Assembly: GCF_023715605.1 (NCBI RefSeq)
Contig: NZ_JAMBOL010000010.1
Span: 83,747-147,746, forward strand
Source: Halalkalibacter oceani
GTDB lineage: Bacteria; Bacillota; Bacilli; Bacillales; Bacillaceae_D
Reading direction: 5' to 3'
Length of the DNA stretch: 64,000 bases
The notes under the pieces were generated by a model, which did not search any database, was not told the DNA's origin, and was given only the letters and a program-made list of their open reading frames with translations. This document shows, piece after piece, positions 52,390 through 60,780 of the stretch; the stretch's first letter is position 1, and each line of letters opens with the position of its first letter. The translations under genes and the position numbers were made by a program.

Positions 52390-55220
52390 ATTTTAAAATC
52401 AAATCCTTTCTCGGTAAATACCGGCTGCTGGCGTGTTTCCGTATTCTCTTTCTCCGTCCGTTCCGCCGTTGACAGCTGCGCATATTTTATTCCATTGATC
52501 GAATAGCCAATCTCTGACAGCTTTTCGACTGCCGCGGCGACAAGCGGCTCCATCTTTCTCTGAAAGTCGGATTGATCGTTTTTTAATGTGACCGATAATT
52601 GGCGCTCTGTAGCGGACACGACAATGCCGATTTCACCCATTTTCGGCGTTTCCATCAGAAAGTAAAGGCTGCAGTTCTCCCAATCAACCTGCTCGCCCTC
52701 ATTGCGCGAGTTGACAAACACTTGTAAGTTCTGCACCTTTTCCTCCAGCAAAAGCGGAAGCTGAAAAAACATACTCTGCAAATTGCCTTGCTGGTCGGAG
52801 CGGCTTAACAGCTGCTGGCCGGTCAAATTGTTCAACGCCTGATTGGCGAGCTGCTGAACGCGCGCACCCTCTTCTTCCCCGCGCGCCAGCTGAAGCAACG
52901 TTGTCTTTAAATTGCGCTGCTGTTCATCCGGCAGCTGTTGGTCGCGGCCGGCGACAAGCTGCTGGGCAAGCTCGCTGTCACGGTTCAAGCCAAGGCTGCG
53001 AATCATCTCGAACATCGCGCGCGGCGAGCCTTCCTGCATCGGTCCGCGGGCGATTTCCCCAAGCTGTTGCGGCATGTTTTTTCCAGGAAGCTGTGCGTCA
53101 CGTAATGCCTGCTCGCTGGCGGCTGTATAATGCTTCACCTTTGTGTCAGATGGTTTGAAATTGAGCCGTTCGACAAGCTCCGTCACTTCTTTCACGATCC
53201 GGTTCGCTTCCTGGTGCTGCCCTTTGGCAAGCAGTTTTTTCGCTTCATGAAGCTGGCTGCTGGCCTGCATAAGCTGGCGCTCTGTCTTCATATCAGCAAA
53301 CTGCATCATCTCACTGCGCAAAATCGCATGATCGAGCTTTTTGATCGTCGTTTCCAGCAATGGCTTCGCCTGCTGCTGGGCCTGACTGCGGAATTGCTCG
53401 ATTTGCCGCGAAACGACGTCAAGCTGTCGGCTAACATCGCGCTGAAGTGTTTTGAATTCCGCTGTCATTTGCGCCAGCTTCTCGGTAATCGTCGTCACGG
53501 CAATGGATTTGCTCGCCATTTCGACGCTCGTTTGAAACTGTTCATTTTGCACATAGGTGTTGCTTTCAGCTCTCTGCTGCGCAGCCTCCGACCGTGGGCT
53601 GCTCGCCTTCACCTGCTCGATCAGCGACGCAAGCTCCTGTCTCGCCTTCAATTCCCGTCCCTGCTCTTCAAATTCGCGCGCCATCTCCAAGCTATTGTTT
53701 ACTTGACGGTTCAGCTCCGCCGGCAGCGCCTGCTCACTGAGCAGTGCTTGCACTTGCTGAATCGTCCGCGCTAACGAAGGCTCCCGTTGCAACGTCGTTT
53801 CCGCCTGCCGAATAGCTTCCTGAAGCGCCATTGGCTGTTGCTGTGGCTGAGTGCCGCTAAGCGCCGGCAGGGCTTGCTCGATTCTAGCCAAAGAAGCAAG
53901 AAGACGCTCTTTTGCCACTGTTTGAAGCTGCTCTGATTGCAGCACGGCGCGTTGCAGCTGTTCGGCCGTTTCCGGGCGCATTCCAGCTTGCTTCAGCAAC
54001 GCCTGCGCCTGATCCCGGAATGATTCCGTGACACCTTCTCTGGCAAGAGCTGTGCGCATCTCCTGAATCAGCTTAATTTGATTTTGCTGTGAATTCGCTT
54101 GACCGGACTGTTGTAATGTTTGCAAAATCCGGTCCGCCGCAATCCGGTCGAGATGCTTCGCTTCGGCAACTGCTCGCTCCACAGTTCGCTGTCCTTCCCG
54201 ATCCAACGGCGTTTTCTGGGCGAACTCCTGCAATCGTTCAGCAGCCCGCTCGACACTCGGCGCCCGCTCCACCGCCTGGCGCACCTGCTCTACTTCCGCT
54301 GGTCGCGCCGGAGTTGGCGCGGAAGGCTGTGGGCGTTCTGCCTGCACCGGGCGCTCGGATGGCGACGGTGCTGATGGACGATCGACCTGCTCCAGCGCTC
54401 GCACCAGCCGCGCGATTCCTTCTCTTTCCTGGCCGCGGGCGGCGTCGGTACGGGCATTTTCGATTGCATCTGAAAGAACCCTTGCCTGCCCGCCTGTTAC
54501 AGAAGGCATCAATTGGCGTTCGATATGGGCCGCTGCCCGGTCAACCGTCGTCATCCGCTGCACTTCTTGTCTGACCTCGCGAACCGTTGGCTGCTGGCGA
54601 TCAAGCTGCTCCCTTTGAACCGGCTGGGCCTTGAAGTCCGGGTCCAGCTCTCTTGCTAAGTCGGTCAGCACATGATTGAGCGGGCGGCCGTGAAGGGCTT
54701 CATGAACCGCGTTCAAATGAGAGGACGTCACGTCCAGCCGCTTATTGGCCAGCGCCTGGACCGTTTGCAGCCGTTGCTCCGGCTTTCCTTCCTGGAGAAA
54801 ACGCTGCAAATCGGCAACGGCTTCCTTTGAAAGCGGGACGCCCTTGTCCATCAGCATCGCGGCAGCCTGTCTCAGCTCGGAAGTAGGCTGGCTGACGCCG
54901 AGCTGTCGCAAAGTTTGAGTCAACTCTTGCTGGCGAGCTGAACTTCCCTGTTCAGTTGCGGGAAGCTTCCTGTCACTGTTACCAAGCGCTTTCACCTGAA
55001 TGACCTCACTGGCAGGATCGACTACTTGAATCGTCGTCCGTTCTCCGGCAGGAACACCTCCTTCAAATCTTGCGACAACCTCTCGTCCTCTGATCGAGAG
55101 CACAGCCTCGTCCTTTCCTTTCCGTTCCTTGATTGTTGCCCGATACACATCGCCTTCTCTAAGCTGAACCGGCCGGTCCGGTGTCTGGCTGATGGCTTGG
55201 GTGTGTTGTTGAATTTGCAT
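52386..55220 (-). CDS. ylqG: FliK-like protein YlqG
   Basis: A 944-residue glutamine- and arginine-rich protein, much longer than B. subtilis YlqG (about 545). The first 90 residues have a beta-rich OB-like segment (VYRATIKERKGKDEAVLSIRGREVVARFEGGVPAGE). The long middle (about 120-700) is predicted coiled coil with many EQLQ-type heptads. The end resembles the C-terminal domain of hook-length protein FliK (VNSRNEGEQVDWENCSLYFLMETPKMGEIGIVVSATERQLSVTL). ATG 55220 follows CAGGAG; the GTG at 55229 is too close. Confidence 0.8.
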   Translation of the reverse strand: MQIQQHTQAISQTPDRPVQLREGDVYRATIKERKGKDEAVLSIRGREVVARFEGGVPAGERTTIQVVDPASEVIQVKALGNSDRKLPATEQGSSARQQELTQTLRQLGVSQPTSELRQAAAMLMDKGVPLSKEAVADLQRFLQEGKPEQRLQTVQALANKRLDVTSSHLNAVHEALHGRPLNHVLTDLARELDPDFKAQPVQREQLDRQQPTVREVRQEVQRMTTVDRAAAHIERQLMPSVTGGQARVLSDAIENARTDAARGQEREGIARLVRALEQVDRPSAPSPSERPVQAERPQPSAPTPARPAEVEQVRQAVERAPSVERAAERLQEFAQKTPLDREGQRTVERAVAEAKHLDRIAADRILQTLQQSGQANSQQNQIKLIQEMRTALAREGVTESFRDQAQALLKQAGMRPETAEQLQRAVLQSEQLQTVAKERLLASLARIEQALPALSGTQPQQQPMALQEAIRQAETTLQREPSLARTIQQVQALLSEQALPAELNRQVNNSLEMAREFEEQGRELKARQELASLIEQVKASSPRSEAAQQRAESNTYVQNEQFQTSVEMASKSIAVTTITEKLAQMTAEFKTLQRDVSRQLDVVSRQIEQFRSQAQQQAKPLLETTIKKLDHAILRSEMMQFADMKTERQLMQASSQLHEAKKLLAKGQHQEANRIVKEVTELVERLNFKPSDTKVKHYTAASEQALRDAQLPGKNMPQQLGEIARGPMQEGSPRAMFEMIRSLGLNRDSELAQQLVAGRDQQLPDEQQRNLKTTLLQLARGEEEGARVQQLANQALNNLTGQQLLSRSDQQGNLQSMFFQLPLLLEEKVQNLQVFVNSRNEGEQVDWENCSLYFLMETPKMGEIGIVVSATERQLSVTLKNDQSDFQRKMEPLVAAAVEKLSEIGYSINGIKYAQLSTAERTEKENTETRQQPVFTEKGFDFKI

Positions 55221-55286
55221 ACGGTTCACACTCCTGGCTTGTAAAAAAAGTCCTTACTTTCTTATCGGTATTTTTCAGGTGATTGT

Positions 55287-56477
55287 TTACTTTTGCGTGC
55301 CTCTATTTTGATGCCAGCCTTTTTGCACAGCATGATCGCCAAACTTGGCTTTGATGTCGTTGATCGTTTCGAGCAGCTGCTCCTCTTTCTGGTCTTTTTC
55401 ATAAGAAAAGAGATCCAGCTGCTTATACGCGTATTGCTGCTCGATTAAATCATAGGTGCTTATTCCGAGCAAACGCACCGGCTCCTGCGTCCATGCTTTT
55501 TTAAACAAAGATGATGCCTGCTGAAGAATGTCCGCTTGCTCTCTTATCGGATTGAGCACTTTCTGGCTACGGGTCACCATTTTCCAGTCGTGATAACGGA
55601 TCGTCAATTGAACGCCCCGCGCCATCACTCCTTTTTGCTTCAATCGTTTTTGAACCTTGGCCGCCAGCTCAGCAAGTGTTTGAAAAATGATTTGCTCATT
55701 TCGTGTATCAGCGCGTAACGTAGTTGAATGTCCGACCGATTTAAATTCCTCATAGGCATCGGGATCGACCGGTCTGTCGTCGTGTCCGTTCGACCGGTCA
55801 AGCAAAACGAGACCGCGCTCGCCAAATTTCTGCTTTACCAGCAATGGATCAGCCTTGGCTAAATCACCGATTGTTAAAATTCCCAGGCGCCGCCATTTCT
55901 CAATTGTCCGTTTGCCAATACCGTGCATCTCACTAATAGAAAGCGGCCAGAGCTTCTTTGGAATGTCTCGTTTTCTCAGGACGGTAATGCCGTTCGGCTT
56001 TTTCATATCACTCGCCATTTTCGCCAGAAATTTGTTTGGAGCGATTCCGATGCTGCATGGCAAATCAAGCTCTTCTGCAATTCTTGCCTGAATTTGCCCG
56101 GCGAGCTTCACAGGGTGAATCTGCCCTAAATAATGGGTAAGATCCAAATACCCTTCATCGACCGAAACCTGTTGAACAAGTGGCGTATAGCTCGCTAAAA
56201 TCGCGAACATTCTTTGTGAAGCAAGCCGGATCCGCTCACGGTTGGCCGGGAGAATGATTAAGGCTGGACAGAGCTTTTTCGCCTGCCAGATCGGCATCGT
56301 TGTTTTGACCCCTTTCGCCCGAGCTTCGTAGCTGCTTGTCACGATGATTCCTTTCCGTTCCTTCGGGTTCCCGGCTATCGCGACAGGTTTTCCTTTCAGC
56401 GTCTTATCATGGGCGATCTCCACTGATGCAAAAAAACTGTTCATATCCAAGTGAAAGATTAATCGAACCGGCTTCAT
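55287..56477 (-). CDS. dinB: Y-family DNA polymerase IV (YqjH/PolY1-like)
   Basis: An error-prone polymerase that bypasses DNA damage. 396 residues from ATG 56477 behind AAAGGAGG; a longer frame to 56540 has no RBS. Family motifs are FHLDMNSFFASVE (catalytic aspartate), VSVDEGYLDLTHY with the DE pair, CSIGIAPNKFLAKMASDMKKPNG, and HGIGKRTIEKWRRLGILTIGDLA in the thumb. The little-finger domain follows with KSVGHSTTLRADTRNEQ. The end QLDLFSYE is a likely sliding-clamp-binding motif. The gene lies where polY1 (yqjH) is expected between yqjE and yqzH in B. subtilis. Confidence 0.93.
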   Translation of the reverse strand: MKPVRLIFHLDMNSFFASVEIAHDKTLKGKPVAIAGNPKERKGIIVTSSYEARAKGVKTTMPIWQAKKLCPALIILPANRERIRLASQRMFAILASYTPLVQQVSVDEGYLDLTHYLGQIHPVKLAGQIQARIAEELDLPCSIGIAPNKFLAKMASDMKKPNGITVLRKRDIPKKLWPLSISEMHGIGKRTIEKWRRLGILTIGDLAKADPLLVKQKFGERGLVLLDRSNGHDDRPVDPDAYEEFKSVGHSTTLRADTRNEQIIFQTLAELAAKVQKRLKQKGVMARGVQLTIRYHDWKMVTRSQKVLNPIREQADILQQASSLFKKAWTQEPVRLLGISTYDLIEQQYAYKQLDLFSYEKDQKEEQLLETINDIKAKFGDHAVQKGWHQNRGTQK

Positions 56478-56658
56478 CTGTTTTTCCTCCTTTCCCATTA
56501 TTTTATGACTTTTTTGATACCATAACTCGATTCGCAGCACGGCGTTGCTTTGTTCAAGCTTTCAAGGAGATCGTCTCCCTCGCCCCTCTAAGAAAGCAGC
56601 AACACCTCATCTTGCTTCCATTTAGCAAAATTCTTCTTATATGTCCCCCTCTATTATA

Positions 56659-56672
56659 CGAAAGAATGTTCG
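56659..56672. promoter_or_regulatory. LexA-box-like sequence
   Basis: CGAAAGAATGTTCG differs from the Bacillus LexA consensus CGAACNNNNGTTCG at one base. It lies about 180 bases upstream of dinB and about 100 upstream of the sigma-domain gene, so its target is unclear. Confidence 0.3.
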
Positions 56673-56768
56673 ATTTAGGAATAAGGTTGGTTGAAAGATG
56701 GACATGTTTTCGTTATGGTAACTATACAGGGGAGGTATTTCCTGCCTGTAGATTGGAGGCTGCTATTT

Positions 56769-56978
56769 ATGCACATGAGCAAACAAAAACAGGAGTCTCT
56801 CTACTCCTCATCGTTCAAGCAGATTCAGTTTATCCAACGTTTAGCCCGTAAAAAACACAAAAAATCACCAACAATAGCAGAAATTGCCGCGATTACCGGT
56901 GACTCAGAAGAGTATATTCTTGAAAGCATGGAATATGGTCAGCCTAACCTTGCGAATATCCAGCCGTATTATCACTAG
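56769..56978 (+). CDS. short protein resembling sigma factor region 3
   Basis: A 69-residue protein. Residues about 20-60 (FIQRLARKKHKKSPTIAEIAAITGDSEEYILESMEYGQ) resemble region 3 of SigB/SigF-type sigma factors, in which S/T-P-T/K-I-x-E-I-A and S-E-E-x-x-L-E-x-M-E recur. It lacks regions 2 and 4, so it cannot be a working sigma factor. ATG 56769 is preceded by GGAGG; a longer frame from 56691 has no RBS. It could be a sigma-region decoy or a remnant of a sigB-like gene. Function unknown. Confidence 0.55.
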   Translation: MHMSKQKQESLYSSSFKQIQFIQRLARKKHKKSPTIAEIAAITGDSEEYILESMEYGQPNLANIQPYYH

Positions 56979-56995
56979 GAAAAATGCCACAGTCG

Positions 56996-57010
56996 GATTT
57001 TCTTAGAAGC
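56996..57010. repeat. repeat GATTTTCTTAGAAGC
   Basis: GATTTTCTTAGAAGC is identical to 44521-44535. It lies in the gap after the sigma-domain gene together with a CGGATTTT...GCC repeat remnant. Confidence 0.4.
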
Positions 57011-57065
57011 AGCCTGTGAAGCCGAGGCCTGCTTACACCAGCCCCGCTCCTTTTCTCCTTTCACC

Positions 57066-57124
57066 TTTTTAAAAAAACGAGGCCGGGATGAAAGGTTGTT
57101 TTCACCTTTAACCCAGTCTCGTTG
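57066..57124 (-). terminator. terminator of yqjE
   Basis: On the minus strand ACGAGACTGGGTTAAAGGT pairs with ACCTTTCATCCCGGCCTCGT and is followed by seven T residues. It belongs to the AAAGGT/ACCTTT hairpin family. Confidence 0.75.
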
Positions 57125-57134
57125 TCTACCCGCT

Positions 57135-58259
57135 TTACTTCTTCCCCTTCGCTACTTCCTGAATGATCGCCACAACCGCTTCGGAAAGCTTTGTCAGTTC
57201 GGCAATCGGCATTTTTTCGTTTTTCGTGTGAATCTCTTCATAGCCGACGGCAAGGTTGACGGTCGGAATGCCGTGGCCGGCGATAATATTGGCGTCGCTT
57301 CCGCCGCCACTCTGCAGCAACTCCGGCTGACGGTCGATCGTTGCCATCGCTCTTTTCGCGACTTCCACGACCTCGTCGCCATCGCCAAGCTTGAAGCCCG
57401 GATACATAATGTCGATTTCCACCTCGGCCCGCGCGCCCATCTCGGCGGCAGTTGATTCGAAGGCTTCTTTCATCTTTGCCACTTGCGCTTCCATCTTTTC
57501 CTGAATGAGGGAGCGCGCTTCGGCCAAAATTTCGACATGATCGCAGACGATATTCGTTTGCGTGCCGCCTTCAAAGCGGCCGATATTTGCCGTTGTTTCC
57601 TCGTCAATTCGTCCGAGCGGCATTTTCGAGATCGCCTTTGCGGCGACGGTTATCGCAGAGACGCCTTTTTCCGGCGCGACTCCGGCGTGAGCCGTTTTGC
57701 CGTGGATAATCGCCTTGACTTTGGCCTGCGTTGGAGCGGCGACGATAATATTCCCTACCGGACCATCACTGTCCAAAGCAAAGCCGTAGGAAGCCTCGAT
57801 CAAGTCCGGATCAATTTCTTTTGCTCCGACAAGCCCTGATTCTTCTCCGACCGTAATAATAAATTGAATCGTGCCATGTTCGATCCGCTGCTCTTTTAAG
57901 ACGCGTATCGCTTCGAACATCGCGGCGATCCCCGCTTTGTCATCCGCTCCTAAAATCGTCGTGCCATCCGTGACAACATAGCCGTCTTTGATTGATGGCT
58001 TAACCCCGTTTCCCGGTACGACCGTATCCATATGCGAGGTGAAATAAATCGCATCGACCCCCTTTGTCCCCGGCAAGGTGCAAATTAAATTGCCTGCGCC
58101 GTGACCGGTTTTCTTCGCTGCATCATCTTCAATTACGTTTACTCCGAGCTTCTCGAACTTCGCCTTTAAGATTGGTGCAATCTTTTGCTCGTGCTTCGTT
58201 TCTGAATCAATTTGGACAAGCTCCAGAAATTCATCGACTAATCGTTGTTCATTTATCAT
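57135..58259 (-). CDS. yqjE: M20 metallopeptidase YqjE (PepT-like)
   Basis: A cytoplasmic zinc di-metal aminopeptidase of the tripeptidase group, 374 residues. Metal and catalytic residues are in YFTSHMDTVVPG (HxD), DGTTILGADDKAG (bridging Asp), VGEESGLVGAKEID (the catalytic Glu pair), and later FALDSDGP and EEIHTKNEKM (His). A lid or dimerisation domain lies in residues 180-290. In B. subtilis yqjE lies between yqjC and yqjH as here (yqjD is missing). ATG 58259 fits. Confidence 0.9.
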   Translation of the reverse strand: MINEQRLVDEFLELVQIDSETKHEQKIAPILKAKFEKLGVNVIEDDAAKKTGHGAGNLICTLPGTKGVDAIYFTSHMDTVVPGNGVKPSIKDGYVVTDGTTILGADDKAGIAAMFEAIRVLKEQRIEHGTIQFIITVGEESGLVGAKEIDPDLIEASYGFALDSDGPVGNIIVAAPTQAKVKAIIHGKTAHAGVAPEKGVSAITVAAKAISKMPLGRIDEETTANIGRFEGGTQTNIVCDHVEILAEARSLIQEKMEAQVAKMKEAFESTAAEMGARAEVEIDIMYPGFKLGDGDEVVEVAKRAMATIDRQPELLQSGGGSDANIIAGHGIPTVNLAVGYEEIHTKNEKMPIAELTKLSEAVVAIIQEVAKGKK

Positions 58260-58363
58260 GATATTCCTCCAGTATGTAAATAAGTGATACGTTGCTTCGA
58301 AGTAGTCCCGAAGCTGCTGAAAAAAGGACGATTTTCGCTTTTTCTACGAAAAAAGGAAGTTTT

Positions 58364-58798
58364 TCAGTGACCTCGGGCTGCTCCTTCTTCTTTTTCGCAG
58401 AATTCAAACAGCACACCGCGTGCAGAGCGCGGGTGCAGAAAAGCAACCTTCGCTCCGCCCGCGCCGGAAACCGGCTCTTGATTAATCATTTCCACGCCGT
58501 TTTCCTGAATGTCTTTAATTCGTTTTCTTATATCCGTGACACCAAGGGCGACATGATGCAGCCCTTCCCCGCGCTTTTCAATAAACCTGGCAATCGGACT
58601 TTCTTTGGAAAGAGGTTCAAGCAGTTCAATTTTCGATTCCCCCACGCCTAAAAAGGCCACCTTCACGCCTTGAGCGGGTACTTCTTCTATTCCCAACAAC
58701 CGCAGCTTAAGACTCCCTACATAAAATGGAAGCACTTCCTCAATTGAAGAAACGGCAATACCAATATGGTCAATTTTTTTTGGTGACTTTTCATTCAT
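58364..58798 (-). CDS. mce: methylmalonyl-CoA epimerase YqjC
   Basis: A 144-residue VOC-fold enzyme that interconverts the epimers of methylmalonyl-CoA in branched-chain and propionate metabolism. Metal ligands are the histidines of DHIGIAV and LHHVALGV and the glutamate in RGVLFEFCEKEE. In B. subtilis, YqjC lies next to the carboxylase gene yqjD; here yqjD and the mutase genes are absent, and the gene is followed by yqjE. A good RBS (GGGGGGAG) precedes ATG. Confidence 0.88.
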   Translation of the reverse strand: MNEKSPKKIDHIGIAVSSIEEVLPFYVGSLKLRLLGIEEVPAQGVKVAFLGVGESKIELLEPLSKESPIARFIEKRGEGLHHVALGVTDIRKRIKDIQENGVEMINQEPVSGAGGAKVAFLHPRSARGVLFEFCEKEEGAARGH

Positions 58799-58947
58799 GC
58801 TGCTCCCCCCAGACGCTTTTGTCTTCTCCCTTACTTCGTCTATTTTACCAAAAAATCCTTCTTCGGCGCTTATTTTTCTCTCCCCCTTGTCCTCAAAAGC
58901 AGAACACAGTAAAATAAAAGAACGTATGATTTAGAGGAGGGTGCACA

Positions 58948-59037
58948 ATGCCACGCAAATTTCGCAAGACGATTATTTACATTATGATAGCCACAATGGT
59001 GCTTGGTTCCGTCCTGATGGGCATCTCCTTTTTCTAA
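58948..59037 (+). CDS. Prli42-like stressosome anchor mini-protein
   Basis: A 29-residue membrane peptide: MPRKFRKTIIYIMIATMVLG then SVLMGISFF. It resembles Prli42, a mini-protein that tethers the stressosome to the membrane in Listeria and has Bacillus relatives. It has a basic N-terminus (RKFRK) and one transmembrane helix. AGGAGGG is 7 bases before the ATG. It is divergent from mce and convergent with the L,D-transpeptidase. The hairpin at 59078-59115 may terminate it. A sigB-type stress system would be expected elsewhere in the genome. Confidence 0.8.
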   Translation: MPRKFRKTIIYIMIATMVLGSVLMGISFF

Positions 59038-59077
59038 AAAGAAAAAGCAGCGATAGAAGCATTACTTGCTCCGGGGA

Positions 59078-59115
59078 AGAGCAGAAGGGCGCCACCTTAC
59101 CTTCTGCTCTTCCCT
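59078..59115. terminator. shared terminator between prli42 and L,D-transpeptidase genes
   Basis: GGAAGAGCAGAAGG pairs with CCTTCTGCTCTTCC across a GCGCCACCTTA loop, followed by TTTTT on the plus strand. It fits convergent transcripts. Confidence 0.75.
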
Positions 59116-59118
59116 TTT

Positions 59119-59628
59119 TCACATCGCACCAAACTCTTTGGCAATGTCCTCAAATGATTGATTTCCATTCGTAATATGGACCTTTGTGCCAAGCGGGACC
59201 GCATCAAACAGCTGAATCACCGCTTCATTTCTCAGGCGGATGCAGCCGGCCGACACGGGTCTGCCAATCAATTCCGGCCGGTTTGTCCCGTGAATGCCAT
59301 ACACCCTGCCGTTCGTGTTGAGCGCATCAAAGCCGATCCATCTGGCGCCGAGCGGGTTGTTCGGATGGCCGCCGGGAATATTTTTTTTGCGATAATACGG
59401 CGTGTGAGCTTTTACCGTGACGGTAAAGGTGCCGAGCGGCGTTTGGTCAGTCGGCTTTCCCGTCGCCGCCGGCATTACCTCTTTGACCTCTCCCCCATGA
59501 ATAAAAGCAAGCTGATTCGTGTTCGTGTTGACAATAATAAAAGGATCTCCGAGCAGCGGATTGTCGCCGATCGGCCAAATTGGCGAAGAGATTAAACAAC
59601 TGATAAAGGCAAGCATGAGAACTCTCAT
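59119..59628 (-). CDS. L,D-transpeptidase (YkuD family)
   Basis: A secreted or wall-associated cross-linking enzyme of 169 residues. The N-terminal hydrophobic signal MRVLMLAFISCLISSPIWPIG is followed by the YkuD domain with PLGTFTV, NNPLGARWIGF and the catalytic signature IHGTNRPELIGRPVSAGCIRLRN (HxxN ... SxGCxR). ATG 59628 behind AGGA is preferred to TTG 59637. It may make 3-3 peptidoglycan bonds or modify spore cortex. It precedes yqjA on the same strand, in the place of B. subtilis yqjB. Confidence 0.9.
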   Translation of the reverse strand: MRVLMLAFISCLISSPIWPIGDNPLLGDPFIIVNTNTNQLAFIHGGEVKEVMPAATGKPTDQTPLGTFTVTVKAHTPYYRKKNIPGGHPNNPLGARWIGFDALNTNGRVYGIHGTNRPELIGRPVSAGCIRLRNEAVIQLFDAVPLGTKVHITNGNQSFEDIAKEFGAM

Positions 59629-59665
59629 CTGTTTCAATCCTATCTTTTTTTCCTTAGGATTTCAG

Positions 59666-60634
59666 TTAGAGCTTCTTTTTATCCGCCTTGTTCCACAAAC
59701 GGTCCTTAATATACAAATATTGTTCCATTTCATACATGATATAGAGCAGGGCCGAGCGCACTTCAAATTCCTCCCGTGTCGCCGGAAGATCGGTCTCTTG
59801 AAAGGATTGCTTAATCGCCCTCAGCTTTTCCTGAAAATAAGGAACGCGATTGGCGGGGCTGACCGCGCCGCTCAGCTCCGAAAGAAAATCAGCAAGTGTT
59901 TCTCCCTGCGGGACAGAGTGTGTAATTTTAGACACAAACGGCATAACCCGTTCAAGAATTTCGAACTGTTTCTCGCGCATTTTAAAGTAATAATAATATT
60001 GATCGTCATAGCGGAGAATGTGGTTCTGGATGTTACGGAAGGCGACATTTTGCCCTTCCTGAAGCAATTGAACCGTCTCTGGAATCTCTTTACCGTCCCA
60101 GTCACTTTCCCCATGCCGCAAATAAGTCGCCAGCTCGCGCAAAATCGTTTTGAAATGGTCTTCAATCTCATGGTGATAATGGCGCAGCTCGCGGTCAATA
60201 TTTGGCATATACACATTCATCAGCAACGCCATGCCGACGCCGATGACAATCAGCAATAATTCATTGACGATAATCTCGACTGACAACGCTTGAACCGTAT
60301 ATAAATGAAGAATAATAACGGAGCTCGTGACGATTCCTTCCTTCACCTTCGCCATCACGCTTAAAGGAATAAACACAAGTAAAATGGCTGTTAACGTCCA
60401 CGGATAGTAGCCAAGCAGCTGAAAGAAAAGGACACTGACGGTCATACCGATTAAACAAGCCGCAATCCTCGACCCGGAAGCCTTTAATGAGCTTCGACGT
60501 GTGATCGACGTGCAGAGAATGGCAATAATCGCAGCCGCAGAATAAAACTCCAGCTGTAAGGCCTGCGCAATCGCAATCGCCCCGCCTGCGCCGACAGCTG
60601 TTTTCAGTGTGCGATACCCTATCTTAAATGCCAT
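59666..60634 (-). CDS. yqjA: YqjA, aromatic-acid exporter-like membrane protein (DUF939)
   Basis: A 322-residue protein with about six hydrophobic helices in the first 160 residues and a long cytoplasmic alpha-helical tail. The family is the DUF939/FUSC-like aromatic acid exporter group. KTAVGAGGAIAIAQALQLEFYSAAAIIAILCTSITRRSSLKASGSRI is characteristic, and YRKGESDWDGKEI-like LRHGESDWDGKEIPET lies in the tail. The substrate is unknown. ATG 60634 behind GAGG gives 322 residues, the length of B. subtilis YqjA. It lies next to the artR-type operon, as in B. subtilis. Confidence 0.85.
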   Translation of the reverse strand: MAFKIGYRTLKTAVGAGGAIAIAQALQLEFYSAAAIIAILCTSITRRSSLKASGSRIAACLIGMTVSVLFFQLLGYYPWTLTAILLVFIPLSVMAKVKEGIVTSSVIILHLYTVQALSVEIIVNELLLIVIGVGMALLMNVYMPNIDRELRHYHHEIEDHFKTILRELATYLRHGESDWDGKEIPETVQLLQEGQNVAFRNIQNHILRYDDQYYYYFKMREKQFEILERVMPFVSKITHSVPQGETLADFLSELSGAVSPANRVPYFQEKLRAIKQSFQETDLPATREEFEVRSALLYIMYEMEQYLYIKDRLWNKADKKKL

Positions 60635-60740
60635 AATTCGCCTCATCTCATTTTTTCTATAGTGTAACATGGGGAAGGGCTGTCTCAAAAGTCCCCATTC
60701 GCCGCATGTCCGGGGAAAAAGGAGCTTCTCCAACTACAGC

Positions 60741-60770
60741 AAAAAAAGACCTGCAGAGCCTGTCTGCAAG
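60741..60770 (-). terminator. terminator downstream of the amino-acid ABC transporter genes
   Basis: On the minus strand a short imperfect stem (GCAGACAGGCTCTGC or the AGAC...GTCT register) is followed by seven T residues, 10 bases after the ATPase stop. Confidence 0.6.
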
Positions 60771-60780
60771 CCTAGCTGCC

